From Oscillospiraceae bacterium (GTDB taxonomy: Bacteria > Bacillota > Clostridia > Oscillospirales > Oscillospiraceae), in NCBI GenBank assembly GCA_017445385.1, contig JAFSUG010000023.1:107773-171772 (forward strand): a stretch of DNA of 64,000 nucleotides, written 5' to 3'. Every line of letters starts with the position of its first letter. Position 1 is the stretch's first letter. A model generated the notes under the pieces. It saw only the letters and a program-made list of their open reading frames with translations, did no database searches and was not told where the DNA came from. Below are positions 17,530 to 26,908 of the stretch, piece by piece. Position numbers and translations under genes: made by a program.

Positions 17530-18568
17530 CGAACGGCTCGATCTGCTCGAGCGGACGCATTCGCTTCCGCTCGCGGATTATCGCGCGCTGATCGAGGGTT
17601 ATACGCCCGAGCTTGCCGCCATCGCCGCGGAAAAGGCGGTGCGCATCCGCAAGGCAATCTACGGAAATACCGTTTTCGTGCGCGGACTGATTGAGATCAG
17701 CAGCTTCTGCAAAAACGATTGCTACTACTGCGGCTTGCGCCGAAGCAACCGTGATTGCCAGCGTTACCGCTTAACGCCGGAGGAGATCATGGAATGCTGC
17801 CGTGAGGGTTATGCCCTCGGCTTCCGCACGTTCGTTTTGCAGGGCGGAGAAGACAGTTGGTTTACGGATAATATTTTATGTAAACTTATTGCCGAGATCA
17901 AAACCGCCTATCCGGACTGCGCGGTTACGCTTAGCCTCGGCGAACGATCGGAAGAGAGCTACCGCCGTCTGCGCGAAGCCGGCGCGGATCGCTATCTGCT
18001 GCGCCACGAAACGGCAAATGCTGCGCATTACGCGCACCTGCATCCGGCGGAAATGTCCTTTTCCAATCGGATGGCTTGCCTGAAAACGCTGCGCAAGCTT
18101 GGCTACCAGGTCGGCTGCGGCATGATGGTGGGCTCTCCCGGGCAGACAAGCGAGCACCTTGCGCAGGATCTGAAGTTTATCGAAGATTTCAGGCCCGATA
18201 TGTGCGGCATCGGTCCGTTTTTGCCGCATAGCGCAACGCCCTTTGCATCCGAGCAGCCGGGCGGACTTGCGATGACTTGCTATTTGCTCTCGCTCATTCG
18301 GCTGATCCATCCGTCCGTTCTGCTTCCGGCAACAACCGCGCTCGGCACGGTTGATCCCACGGGGCGCGAGAAGGGGATCGAAGCCGGCGCAAACGTTGTG
18401 ATGCCGAATCTTTCGCCCGTTTCGGTGCGGAAAAAATATATGCTCTATGATGGAAAGATCTGCACTGGCGAGGAATCGGCGCAGTGCGTTGCGTGCCTCA
18501 AGGCGCGGATGCAATCCATCGGATATGAAATCGTCACCGATCGCGGTGATAGAAAGAAGGAAGAATAA
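17519..18568 (+). CDS. hydE: [FeFe]-hydrogenase maturase HydE (radical SAM)
   Basis: 349-aa radical SAM enzyme that processes the HydG-derived Fe(CO)2CN-cysteine complex during assembly of the H-cluster 2Fe subunit. The [4Fe-4S]/SAM motif is CKNDCYYC (C64, C68, C71; CX3CX2C), and the barrel continues with LQGGEDSWF and a GCGMMVGSPGQT segment typical of HydE. It overlaps the regulator gene by 11 nt and hydG by 1 nt (TAATG). No hydrogenase structural gene is in the window. Confidence 0.94.
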   Translation: MTNNERLDLLERTHSLPLADYRALIEGYTPELAAIAAEKAVRIRKAIYGNTVFVRGLIEISSFCKNDCYYCGLRRSNRDCQRYRLTPEEIMECCREGYALGFRTFVLQGGEDSWFTDNILCKLIAEIKTAYPDCAVTLSLGERSEESYRRLREAGADRYLLRHETANAAHYAHLHPAEMSFSNRMACLKTLRKLGYQVGCGMMVGSPGQTSEHLAQDLKFIEDFRPDMCGIGPFLPHSATPFASEQPGGLAMTCYLLSLIRLIHPSVLLPATTALGTVDPTGREKGIEAGANVVMPNLSPVSVRKKYMLYDGKICTGEESAQCVACLKARMQSIGYEIVTDRGDRKKEE

Positions 18569-20016
18569 TGCCCAAGTATGATCCCAAATCCCTCAAGGCG
18601 GAGGAATTTATCAACCATGAGGAGATCCTCGCAACGCTCAAATATGCCGATGCGCATAAAAACGACGCTGCGCTGATCGATGAAATTCTCGAAAAGGCGC
18701 GTCCGCAGAAAACGGCAACCGGCTGCGTCTGCCGCGGTCTGACCCACCGCGAGGCGTCCGTTCTGCTCGCCTGTGAGCTGCCGGATAAAATCAAGAAGAT
18801 GTACGATATTGCCGAGGAGATCAAGCTCGCGTTCTACGGCAACCGCATCGTGATCTTTGCGCCGCTCTACCTTTCGAACTACTGCGTGAACGGCTGCCTT
18901 TACTGCCCGTATCACCTGAAAAATAAAACCATTCCGCGTAAAAAGCTCACGCAGGAGGAAGTCCGCGCCGAGGTCATCGCGCTGCAGGATATGGGCCATA
19001 AGCGCCTTGCCATCGAAGCCGGCGAAGACCCCGTCAATAACCCGATTGAGTACATTCTCGAATGTATCAAGACGATCTATTCCGTCCATCACAAAAACGG
19101 CGATATTCGCCGCGTAAACGTGAACATTGCGGCAACCACGGTTGAAAACTATCGCAAGCTGAAAGAGGCCGGCATCGGCACCTATATCCTCTTCCAGGAA
19201 ACGTACCATAAAGAGAGCTATGAGCGCTTGCATCCCACCGGCCCGAAGCATAACTATGCCTATCATACCGAGGCAATGGACCGCGCAATGGAAGGCGGCA
19301 TCGACGACGTCGGCCTCGGCGTTCTGTTCGGACTGGAGCTGTATCGGTATGAGTTTGCAGGCCTCTTGATGCACGCGGAGCATCTGGAAGCTGTGCACGG
19401 CGTCGGACCGCATACGATCAGCGTGCCGCGCGTCAAGCGCGCCGATGATATCGACCCCGATGAATTCGATAACGGCATCTCCGATGAGATATTTGAAAAG
19501 CTGACGGCGTGCATCCGCATCGCCGTGCCGTATACCGGCATGATCGTTTCCACGCGCGAAACCGAGCAGGTGCGCCGCGAAATGCTGCGCCTCGGCATCT
19601 CGCAGGTCAGCGGCGGCTCGCGCACGTCCGTGGGCGGCTATACAACCGAAGAGCGTCCGCATGATACCGAGCAGTTCGACGTATCGGATCAGCGCTCGCT
19701 GGATGAAGTTGTCCGCTGGCTGATGGAAAACGGTCATATCCCCTCGTTCTGCACGGCGTGCTACCGCGAAGGGCGCACCGGCGACCGCTTTATGAGCCTT
19801 TGCAAGAGCGGTCAGATCCTCAACTGCTGCCATCCGAACGCGCTGATGACGCTTGCGGAGTACCTTGTGGACTACGCCGAGCCGGAAACGAAAAAGATCG
19901 GCTTCAAGATGATTGAAGAAGAGCTGGCTAAGATCCCGAATGAGAAAGTCCGTACAATCGCAAGAGAGAACATCGAGGCAATCAAATCCTCCAATCGCAG
20001 AGATTTCCGTTTTTGA
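18568..20016 (+). CDS. hydG: [FeFe]-hydrogenase maturase HydG (tyrosine lyase)
   Basis: 482-aa radical SAM enzyme that cleaves tyrosine to p-cresol and supplies CO and CN- to the H-cluster precursor. The SAM cluster motif is CVNGCLYC (C106, C110, C113). The auxiliary-cluster motif CX2CX22C is intact at C395, C398 and C421, which separates HydG from ThiH. The full length and both motifs indicate an active enzyme. It is the third gene of the regulator-hydE-hydG-hydF operon and is followed 9 nt later by hydF. Confidence 0.96.
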   Translation: MPKYDPKSLKAEEFINHEEILATLKYADAHKNDAALIDEILEKARPQKTATGCVCRGLTHREASVLLACELPDKIKKMYDIAEEIKLAFYGNRIVIFAPLYLSNYCVNGCLYCPYHLKNKTIPRKKLTQEEVRAEVIALQDMGHKRLAIEAGEDPVNNPIEYILECIKTIYSVHHKNGDIRRVNVNIAATTVENYRKLKEAGIGTYILFQETYHKESYERLHPTGPKHNYAYHTEAMDRAMEGGIDDVGLGVLFGLELYRYEFAGLLMHAEHLEAVHGVGPHTISVPRVKRADDIDPDEFDNGISDEIFEKLTACIRIAVPYTGMIVSTRETEQVRREMLRLGISQVSGGSRTSVGGYTTEERPHDTEQFDVSDQRSLDEVVRWLMENGHIPSFCTACYREGRTGDRFMSLCKSGQILNCCHPNALMTLAEYLVDYAEPETKKIGFKMIEEELAKIPNEKVRTIARENIEAIKSSNRRDFRF

Positions 20017-20025
20017 GGTGATCGT

Positions 20026-21222
20026 ATGGGACTGAACGACGTCGTATCCGCCGAGCGGCTGCATATCGGCTTTTTCGGCGCGCGCAACGCCGGAAAATCC
20101 AGCCTTGTCAACGCCGTAACGGGGCAAAAGATGAGCGTGGTGTCCGATGTGAAGGGCACCACGACCGATCCCGTGCAAAAGGCGATGGAGCTTCTGCCGC
20201 TTGGCCCGGTTGTTATTTTGGATACGCCGGGATTCGATGATAAAGGCGCGCTCGGCGAATTGCGTGTGGAGCGTACGCGCACCGCGCTTGCGAAAACGGA
20301 TATTGCCGTTTTGGTCGTAGATGCATCGCGCGGCATCGGCGAAACGGAAAAGGAGCTTCTCTCGCTGATCGGAAACCGTCCGCATCTGATTGCCTATAAT
20401 AAGGCGGATCTGCTGGAAACCGTGCCGCAGGAAACGGAAACGGAGATCTACGTCAGCGCGAAAACGGGCATGAACGTAAACGCGCTGAAAGAGAAAATCG
20501 GCAAGCTTTCAGGCACTCGCAAGGAAAAGCACGTGATTGCCGATCTCGTAAACCCGGGCGATACGGTTGTGCTTGTGATCCCGGTGGATGAAGCCGCCCC
20601 GAAAGGGCGCATCATCCTGCCGCAGCAGCTCGTGCTGCGCGATCTGCTCGATGCGCACTGCGCGTCAGTCTGCTGTCAGCCGCAGGCGCTTTCCGCCGTT
20701 TTGGAAAACCTCAAAACGATGCCTGCGCTCGTTGTTACCGATTCGCAGGCATTCGGCGCGGTGAGCCGAATCGTGCCGGAAAGCGTGCGGCTCACGTCTT
20801 TTTCCATTCTGCTTGCGCGCTATAAGGGCGTGCTTCCGAAGCTGATCGAGGGCGCGAAAAAACTGAAAACGCTCAAGGACGGCGATCCCGTCCTGATTTC
20901 CGAGGGCTGCACGCATCACCGCCAGTGCAACGATATCGGAACGGTGAAGCTGCCCGGCTGGATTCGGGCGTTTTCCGGCGCGAATCCGAACTTTTCCTAT
21001 ACCTCCGGCGGCGAATTTCCGGCGGACGTTTCGGATTACAAACTCGTGCTGCACTGCGGCGGCTGTATGCTCAATGAGCAGGAGATGCAAAGCCGCATCG
21101 CGCGCGCCGCGCAGAGCGGTACGCCGATCGTCAACTACGGCGTTGCCATCGCGCAAATGCACGGCATCCTGCGCCGCAGCCTCTCTCCGCTGCCGGAGCT
21201 GCAATCACTTTTGGATAATTGA
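20026..21222 (+). CDS. hydF: [FeFe]-hydrogenase maturation GTPase HydF
   Basis: 398-aa scaffold protein that carries the assembled 2Fe subcluster to apo-hydrogenase. The N-terminal TrmE-like GTPase domain has GARNAGKSS (residues 18-26), DTPGFDD and NKAD. The C-terminal cluster-binding ligands are complete: C295-x-H297 followed by H343-C344-xx-C347. The start follows GAGGTGATCGT. The promoter of the next tRNA gene overlaps the 3' end of hydF. Confidence 0.95.
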   Translation: MGLNDVVSAERLHIGFFGARNAGKSSLVNAVTGQKMSVVSDVKGTTTDPVQKAMELLPLGPVVILDTPGFDDKGALGELRVERTRTALAKTDIAVLVVDASRGIGETEKELLSLIGNRPHLIAYNKADLLETVPQETETEIYVSAKTGMNVNALKEKIGKLSGTRKEKHVIADLVNPGDTVVLVIPVDEAAPKGRIILPQQLVLRDLLDAHCASVCCQPQALSAVLENLKTMPALVVTDSQAFGAVSRIVPESVRLTSFSILLARYKGVLPKLIEGAKKLKTLKDGDPVLISEGCTHHRQCNDIGTVKLPGWIRAFSGANPNFSYTSGGEFPADVSDYKLVLHCGGCMLNEQEMQSRIARAAQSGTPIVNYGVAIAQMHGILRRSLSPLPELQSLLDN

Positions 21223-21247
21223 CACTGCTCTGCCCGCATGGTAAAAT
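21219..21247 (+). promoter_or_regulatory. Promoter of tRNA-Leu(UAG)
   Basis: TTGACA (21219-21224), 17-bp spacer, TAAAAT (21242-21247). It overlaps the hydF stop codon. Confidence 0.7.
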
Positions 21248-21255
21248 AATTTCAT

Positions 21256-21338
21256 GCGGGTATGGTGGAATTGGCAGACACGCTGGATTTAGGTTCCAGT
21301 GGGCAACCGTGCAGGTTCAAATCCTGTTACCCGCACCA
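21256..21338 (+). tRNA. tRNA-Leu (anticodon UAG)
   Basis: Acceptor GCGGGTA/TACCCGC with encoded CCA. The anticodon stem-loop CTGGA-TTTAGGT-TCCAG gives UAG. The long variable arm (TGGGCAACCGT) and the T-arm GGTTCAAATCC fit leucine tRNA. Confidence 0.95.
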
Positions 21339-21339
21339 T

Positions 21340-21377
21340 GCCGTCGCGGACGATTCATCTTCCGCGGCGGCTTTTTC
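21340..21377 (+). terminator. Terminator after tRNA-Leu(UAG)
   Basis: GCCGTCGCGG pairs with CCGCGGCGGC (one G-U) and is followed by TTTTT. Confidence 0.85.
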
Positions 21378-21396
21378 AGTATCATGAGGTGATTTT

Positions 21397-22458
21397 ATGA
21401 AAAAGATCTTCAAAACAATCGGGATCATACTGCTTGCGATCGTGGTGCTCGTCGCGCTGTTTTTCGGCTATCTGACGATCACGCAGCTCAACCCGGAAAC
21501 GGAGCAGGCAACGCTCCAAACGGAAAACGCGGCAACCAAGACGATCACCGCCGGTGAGCCGATTTCGGTTTTGAGCTGGAACATCGGCTATGCCGCGCTG
21601 GGCGAGGAATCGGATTTCTTCATGGACGGCGGTCAACAGACGCGCCCGGAAAGCAGCGCGGTCGTTGAGAAAAATCTCGCCGGGATCGTGGAAACCGTTT
21701 TGGAACAAAACGCGGATTTTACCATTTTGCAGGAAGTGGATTCCGGCTCCATGCGCAGCTACGGCATCGATGAAACCGAGGCGCTTTCCGATGCGGCACA
21801 GCAGATCAGCGCCTACGCGCTGAATTATAAATGCGATTTCGTGCCGTTCCCGTGGCCGCCGATCGGCAAGGTTTCAAGCGGACTTTACACGCTCTCCGCT
21901 GCGGATGTTGCGGATGCCGCGCGCGTGGCACTGCCGAGCCCGTTCACATGGCCGGTTTCGGTTGCGAATCTCAAGCGCTGCCTGCTCGTTACGCGCATCC
22001 CCGTAGAGGGCAGCGAGAAAGAGCTTGTGCTGATCAACCTGCATCTGGAAGCGTATGACGACGGCGAAGGGAAGATCGCGCAGACGAAGGTTTTGACGGA
22101 ATTATTGCAGAGCGAATACGAAAAGGGGAACTTCGTGATCGCCGGCGGCGACTTTAATCAGACGTTCCCCGGCGTGCTTGAAACGTATCCGATCAAAAAC
22201 GCGGAGCTTTGGACGCCCGGAACGCTCGGCGCGGATATGCTGCCGGAGGGCTGGCAGCTCGTCTGCGATGCTTCTGTGCCGACCTGCCGGCTGCTGAATA
22301 TGCCGTATGATCCGCAAAACGATGCAACGCAGTATTACGTGATCGACGGCTTCATTCTCTCGCCGAACGTGCAGCTTCAGCAGGCGGAAACGCTTGATCT
22401 CGGCTTCCGCTTTTCCGATCATAACCCCGTTCGTCTGAGTGTCGTTTTGGAAGGGTAA
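21397..22458 (+). CDS. Membrane-anchored endonuclease/exonuclease/phosphatase-family protein
   Basis: 353-aa protein with one N-terminal membrane segment (residues ~5-27) and an extracytoplasmic EEP-fold domain. Catalytic landmarks are SWNIGY, LQEVDSGSMRSYGI (metal-binding Glu), NLHLEAYDDG, GGDFNQTFPG and the C-terminal SDHNPVRL (Asp-His). The fold covers DNases, sphingomyelinase-like and inositol-phosphate phosphatases; the substrate cannot be assigned. It probably acts outside the cell or at the membrane surface. The downstream glycerate kinase starts only 10 nt after the stop, so they may be co-transcribed. Confidence 0.75.
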   Translation: MKKIFKTIGIILLAIVVLVALFFGYLTITQLNPETEQATLQTENAATKTITAGEPISVLSWNIGYAALGEESDFFMDGGQQTRPESSAVVEKNLAGIVETVLEQNADFTILQEVDSGSMRSYGIDETEALSDAAQQISAYALNYKCDFVPFPWPPIGKVSSGLYTLSAADVADAARVALPSPFTWPVSVANLKRCLLVTRIPVEGSEKELVLINLHLEAYDDGEGKIAQTKVLTELLQSEYEKGNFVIAGGDFNQTFPGVLETYPIKNAELWTPGTLGADMLPEGWQLVCDASVPTCRLLNMPYDPQNDATQYYVIDGFILSPNVQLQQAETLDLGFRFSDHNPVRLSVVLEG

Positions 22459-22468
22459 ACCAATCGCT

Positions 22469-23707
22469 ATGAATCATACGTTGCGTTCCCATGCCGATCA
22501 GATCGTCCGCGCGGCGATCCGCGCCGTGCAGCCCGATGCTGCCGTTCGGCGCGCGCTTGCCGGGCGAGAATTTCCCGGCAGAGTGGTTTTGGTTGCCGCC
22601 GGTAAAGCCGCGTGGCAGATGGCAAAAGCGGCGTCCGATTGTCTCGGAAGCCGGATTGAAAACGGCGTTGTTGTAACGAAATACGGTCATGCCCTCGGCG
22701 AGATTGCAAATTTCGATTGCTATGAGGCAGGGCATCCCGTCCCGGATGAAAATTCTTTCCGCGGTACGCAGGCGGCGATTGATCTTGTAAAAGACCTCGA
22801 AAAGAACGATACGGTGCTGTTTCTGCTCTCCGGCGGCGGCAGCGCGCTGTTTGAAAAGCCGCTGCTTTCCGCCGATGAATTGCGGGACGTTACAAGTCAG
22901 CTGCTTGCCTGCGGCGCGGATATCGTGGAGATCAATACGATCCGCAAGCGTTTTTCGCAGGTGAAGGGCGGCCGTTTCGCGGAGCTTTGCGCGCCGGCGC
23001 AGGTGGTTTCCGTGATCCTTTCGGACATTCTCGGCGATCCGCCGGATATGATCGCGTCCGGTCCTGCCGCGCCGGACAGCTCAACCTGTGCCGATGCAAA
23101 GCGCATTGCCGAAAAGTATCATCTGCGCTTGTCCGATGCGGCGCGGCGGCTGCTGGAGGCGGAAACGCCGAAATCGCTTTCCAACGTGGAAAGCCACGTA
23201 ACCGGCAGCGTACGCGAGCTTTGCGCCGCCGCAGCTTCGGCTTGCGAATCGCTCGGCTATGAACCGATTTTGCTGACCGACCGGCTTTGCTGCCAGGCAA
23301 AGGAAGCCGGAAGCTTCCTTGCCTCCATTTTGCAAACGCACAGCGGCAGCGGCAAATCGCTTGCCTTTATCGCAGGCGGCGAAACGGTTGTAAAGCTGAC
23401 AGGCAAGGGCAAGGGCGGCAGAAACCAGGAGCTTGCGCTCTCGGCTGCAAGCGGCATCAGCGGTATCAAAACGGCGGCTGTTTTCTCGGTCGGCAGCGAC
23501 GGAACGGACGGTCCGACCGATGCTGCCGGCGGCTACGTGGACGGCGATACCTGCGCGGCGCTGAAAGCGCAGGGACTCTCAATTGACAGCGTCTTACAGG
23601 AAAACGATTCGTATCACGCGCTTGAAAAAGTGGGTGGACTGATTCTAACCGGCCCGACCGGCACGAACGTGAACGACGTTGCGGTCGCGCTTTTGCGCGA
23701 GGGATAA
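22469..23707 (+). CDS. Glycerate 2-kinase (DUF4147/MOFRL family)
   Basis: 412-aa protein with the two-part architecture of class II glycerate kinases: an N-terminal DUF4147 domain (VLVAAGKAAWQMAKAA, GHPVPDENSF, FLLSGGGSALFEKP) and a C-terminal MOFRL domain (AFIAGGETVVKLTGKGKGG, RNQELALSAA, GSDGTDGPTDAAGGYVDG). The family phosphorylates D-glycerate to 2-phosphoglycerate in glyoxylate, serine or sugar-acid breakdown. The ATG at 22469 is chosen because upstream in-frame codons overlap the preceding gene. A bidirectional terminator follows. Confidence 0.85.
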   Translation: MNHTLRSHADQIVRAAIRAVQPDAAVRRALAGREFPGRVVLVAAGKAAWQMAKAASDCLGSRIENGVVVTKYGHALGEIANFDCYEAGHPVPDENSFRGTQAAIDLVKDLEKNDTVLFLLSGGGSALFEKPLLSADELRDVTSQLLACGADIVEINTIRKRFSQVKGGRFAELCAPAQVVSVILSDILGDPPDMIASGPAAPDSSTCADAKRIAEKYHLRLSDAARRLLEAETPKSLSNVESHVTGSVRELCAAAASACESLGYEPILLTDRLCCQAKEAGSFLASILQTHSGSGKSLAFIAGGETVVKLTGKGKGGRNQELALSAASGISGIKTAAVFSVGSDGTDGPTDAAGGYVDGDTCAALKAQGLSIDSVLQENDSYHALEKVGGLILTGPTGTNVNDVAVALLREG

Positions 23708-23744
23708 AAAAAGAACGCCAATGAAACATTGGCGTTCTTTTTTT
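23705..23744. terminator. Bidirectional terminator
   Basis: AAAAAAAGAACGCCAATG, loop AAA, CATTGGCGTTCTTTTTTT lies between the convergent glycerate kinase and MATE genes. Confidence 0.9.
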
Positions 23745-23747
23745 GTT

Positions 23748-25139
23748 TTATACAGCGTTTTGCTTTCTCAGCCAAAGCCGCAGCAGCACGATTGCCACGA
23801 CTGCGCCGAGCGCTTCGCTTGCGATCAGCGCCCAAACGATGCCGAGCATTCCGAAAACCGCATTGAGGGCGTACATCATCGGAACGTAGAAAACGAGGAT
23901 GCGGCAAATCGCGTGGATCAGCGTACCTCGACCGTCGCCCATTGCCTGCAGGCAGTAAGACGAGTGATAGTTGAGGAACTGCACGGGCGAGGCAAGGCAG
24001 CGGATATTGAGGAACGAAACGGCAAACGCGAGCGTTGCTGCCGCCGCCGTGGGATCGCCGACGTTGGAACTGAAGAAAACCTCCACGATCGGTTCTGTGA
24101 AAACCTCGATCAGCACAACGCAAACAAGGGCAACGGCAAGTCCCATCGTCCGCGCGGTGCGCGTAACGCTGCGCATTCGCTCATGGTTTTTTGCCGCGTA
24201 GTTGTAGGCGACGATTGGCAGCATGCCTTGGCAAAGACCGATGTTTACGGCGTTCGGAAGCCGCTCGGCGCGCATAACGATGCCCATTGCGGCAACCTCC
24301 AAATCGCCGTGCATGGCGGTAAGGCGGTTGAGAAAAATGTTGCCTACGTCGAAAAGACCTGTTAAAATAGCAGAGGGAATACCCACTGCGAACAGCTCTG
24401 CAACGTCCTGCTTGCGGATCGTTTTGAGCCGCGCCGGATTCATGCTGAGCGGCGCGTTTTTGGAAACGCGCGCCATTACGATCAGCAGATAAACGCAGGA
24501 GCAGACGTTCGAAAGCAGCGTTGCGATTGCCGCGCCGAGAACTTCATTGCCGCGCGGCAGAAGCACGAACATGAAAAGCGGATCGAGCGCAATGTTCAAA
24601 ATGCCGCCGCCGCTGAGTCCGATGCTTGCCTGCGTTGCATAGCCGACGTTCCGCAGCAGATGCGACGTTGTAAGCGACAGCACAAGCGGAATACAGCCGA
24701 GGATGATCACGCAGAAAACGTACTGCTTGGCGTAGAGCATCGTGTTATCCGATGCGCCGAGGAACGTGAGAATCGGCTCTAAAAACAGCCAAATGAGCAG
24801 CGCATACAATGCCGCAATCGCAACCGCGCCCCAAAAGCTGAAGGATGATACGGCTTTCGCGCAGCTATCCTCGCGCCGCCCGATCAGCCGCGCAATCAAG
24901 CTGCCGCCGCCGATGCCGAAAAGGTTTGCGAATGCAATGGTCATCATGAAAACCGTGAACGCAAGCGAAACGCCGGCAACCATGTAGGCGTTGCCCGCTT
25001 GGCCGATGAAGATTGCGTCAACGGTGTTGTAGACAAGATTGATCAGCTGGCTTATAATTGTGGGGATCGCCATTGTCCAAATGGCGCGTGTTACGGGCAT
25101 GCTTTCAAAAAGCGCCCGTTTATCGGTGATCTTTGCCAT
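23748..25139 (-). CDS. MATE family multidrug/cation antiporter
   Basis: 463-aa integral membrane protein with about 12 hydrophobic segments in two related halves. N-terminal MATE features are PVTRAIWTMAIPTIISQLINLVYNTVDAIFIGQ split over residues ~13-45 and a GGGSLIARLIGR segment; the second half repeats a similar topology. MATE proteins export cationic compounds in exchange for Na+ or H+; substrate unknown. The start at 25139 (MAKITDKRALF) was chosen over a longer frame from 25235 that would extend into the divergent mnmA leader and is not family-like. Confidence 0.88.
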   Translation of the reverse strand: MAKITDKRALFESMPVTRAIWTMAIPTIISQLINLVYNTVDAIFIGQAGNAYMVAGVSLAFTVFMMTIAFANLFGIGGGSLIARLIGRREDSCAKAVSSFSFWGAVAIAALYALLIWLFLEPILTFLGASDNTMLYAKQYVFCVIILGCIPLVLSLTTSHLLRNVGYATQASIGLSGGGILNIALDPLFMFVLLPRGNEVLGAAIATLLSNVCSCVYLLIVMARVSKNAPLSMNPARLKTIRKQDVAELFAVGIPSAILTGLFDVGNIFLNRLTAMHGDLEVAAMGIVMRAERLPNAVNIGLCQGMLPIVAYNYAAKNHERMRSVTRTARTMGLAVALVCVVLIEVFTEPIVEVFFSSNVGDPTAAAATLAFAVSFLNIRCLASPVQFLNYHSSYCLQAMGDGRGTLIHAICRILVFYVPMMYALNAVFGMLGIVWALIASEALGAVVAIVLLRLWLRKQNAV

Positions 25140-25216
25140 AGAATAAAACGCTCTTTTCTTATAAAATCCAGAGACTATTATACAGAAAAACAAAAATTTC
25201 GCAAGGGGGTGACGGC

Positions 25217-26305
25217 GTGAAAGCGCTGATTGCAATGAGCGGCGGCGTGGATTCGTCTATCGCCGCAAAGCTGATGCGTGACCGCGGTTACGACTGCATC
25301 GGCTGCACGATGCAGCTTTATCAAAATGAGGACGCCGGGATCGCAAGCGGCAAAACCTGCTGCACGCTTGATGATGCGGAAGATGCGCGGAGCGTGGCTT
25401 ACAGCCTCGGCATGCCGTTTTACGTTTTCCGCTTTACCGAGCAGTTCCGCGAGCAGGTGATCTGCCCGTTTATCGCGCAGTATACGCGCGGTCTGACGCC
25501 GAACCCCTGCATCGAATGCAACCGCAAAATGAAATTTGAAACGCTGCTGGAGCGTGCGAAAACGCTCGGCTGCGATTTGCTCGTTACCGGACATTATGCG
25601 CGCGTCGCGGAGGAGAACGGCAAATTCGTCCTCAAAAAAGCCGCCGATCTATCGAAGGATCAAAGCTATGTGCTCTACTGCTTAACGCAGGAGCAGCTCC
25701 GGCATATCGCCTTTCCCTGCGGCGAGCTGAGAAAAACAGAGGTGCGTTCGCTTGCGGAGCAATCGGATTTCGTCAATGCCGATAAGCCGGACAGCCAGGA
25801 TATCTGCTTTGTGCCGGATGGCGATTATGCGCGGATTATTGAGCTGCATACGGGGAAGAAAGCCGAGCCGGGCAACTTCGTAGATACAAGCGGTAAAATC
25901 CTCGGCAGGCATAAAGGCATTATCCATTATACGATTGGTCAGCGGCGCGGACTCGGCATTGCGGCGGAATATCCGCTCTACGTTCTGGCGATCCGCCCGG
26001 AAGAGAACGAGGTCGTCCTCGGCAAAAACGAAGACCTTTTCTCGCGCGAGGCAATCGTGCGCGATTTTAACTGGATCAGCGGCGAAGCGCCGAAAGATGC
26101 GATCCGCTGCGCCGCAAAGATCCGCTACCGCCATCCCGAGCAGCCGGCAACCGCAACGCCGATCGACGCAACCTCAATCCGCCTGACGTTCGATCAGCCG
26201 CAGCGCGCGATCACGCCGGGGCAGGCTGCCGTGCTGTACGACGGCGATACCGTCCTTGGCGGCGGAACGATTATGGAAGCAGTGAAGGAGGAAGGGAAAT
26301 GCTGA
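25217..26305 (+). CDS. mnmA: tRNA-specific 2-thiouridylase MnmA
   Basis: 362-aa cytoplasmic enzyme that thiolates U34 of tRNA-Lys, -Glu and -Gln. The PP-loop ATP motif SGGVDSS is at residues 8-14. The two catalytic cysteines are C101 (IECNRKMKF) and C197 (SQDICFV), and the family segments GHYARV, KDQSYVLYCL and FDQPQRAITPGQ are present. The start is GTG, with AAGGGGGTGAC upstream. The end overlaps the nitroreductase gene by 7 nt. Confidence 0.93.
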   Translation: MKALIAMSGGVDSSIAAKLMRDRGYDCIGCTMQLYQNEDAGIASGKTCCTLDDAEDARSVAYSLGMPFYVFRFTEQFREQVICPFIAQYTRGLTPNPCIECNRKMKFETLLERAKTLGCDLLVTGHYARVAEENGKFVLKKAADLSKDQSYVLYCLTQEQLRHIAFPCGELRKTEVRSLAEQSDFVNADKPDSQDICFVPDGDYARIIELHTGKKAEPGNFVDTSGKILGRHKGIIHYTIGQRRGLGIAAEYPLYVLAIRPEENEVVLGKNEDLFSREAIVRDFNWISGEAPKDAIRCAAKIRYRHPEQPATATPIDATSIRLTFDQPQRAITPGQAAVLYDGDTVLGGGTIMEAVKEEGKC

Positions 26306-26874
26306 AAGACCTTGCGAAAAAGAGCCGCAGCTATCGCGGCTACGATGAAAGCAGAAAAATCACGCGCGAAGAGCTGCTGGAATTTGTGGATTGCGCGCGC
26401 TATGCGCCCTCCAGCGTGAACGGGCAGCCGTTTCAGTACGTTTTGGCGTATGAGCCGGAGATGCTGCAAAAAATCCAGCCGCTCACCGGCTGGGCAAGAG
26501 CGCTGCCGGAGCTTTGCCTGCCGTTTCCCGGCAAATGCCCGACTGCGTTTATCGTGATCGTGCAGAACACCGATTGGGACGCCGATCTCAAGCGCTATCT
26601 CAAGGACGTCGGCATCGTTGCGCAAACGATGCTGCTTGCCGCGGCGGAAAAAGACCTCGGCGGCATCATGATCGGCAATTTCAGCCCGGAAAAGATCGCC
26701 GAGGCGTTGGAGCTGCCGGAAAACCTCGTGCCGATGCTGATCGTTGCCTTCGGCAAGCCGGATGAGCAGATCGTCATTAAGGAGATCGATGAAGGCGAAA
26801 GCATCCGCTATTACCGCGATGCGAACAACGTGCATTACGTCCCCAAACGCAAGCTGAAAGATATTGTGGTGTAA
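26299..26874 (+). CDS. Nitroreductase family protein
   Basis: 191-aa FMN-dependent oxidoreductase-like protein. Family features are SRSYRGYDESRKITREEL, then DCARYAPSSVNGQPFQYVL (FMN-binding Ser/Asn), and AAEKDLGGIMIGNFS near residue 115, followed by VPMLIVAFGKPDE. It is compact, lacks ferredoxin domains, and probably acts on quinones, flavins or nitro compounds; the physiological substrate is unknown. It is translationally coupled to mnmA, perhaps only for expression. Confidence 0.85.
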   Translation: MLKDLAKKSRSYRGYDESRKITREELLEFVDCARYAPSSVNGQPFQYVLAYEPEMLQKIQPLTGWARALPELCLPFPGKCPTAFIVIVQNTDWDADLKRYLKDVGIVAQTMLLAAAEKDLGGIMIGNFSPEKIAEALELPENLVPMLIVAFGKPDEQIVIKEIDEGESIRYYRDANNVHYVPKRKLKDIVV

Positions 26875-26875
26875 G

Positions 26876-26908
26876 AAAAAAGCATTCCGCATTGCGGAAT
26901 GCTTTTTA
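26876..26908. terminator. Terminator hairpin, left copy of a duplicated pair
   Basis: AAAAAAGCATTCCGC, loop ATT, GCGGAATGCTTTTTAA. It ends the nitroreductase gene and overlaps the stop of the convergent XRE gene. An almost identical hairpin lies at 27454-27490. Confidence 0.85.

Noticed and set aside
18445..20385. 646-aa minus-strand frame
   Set aside because: Mirror of hydE/hydG/hydF, whose motifs are intact on the plus strand; no family similarity or ribosome-binding site.
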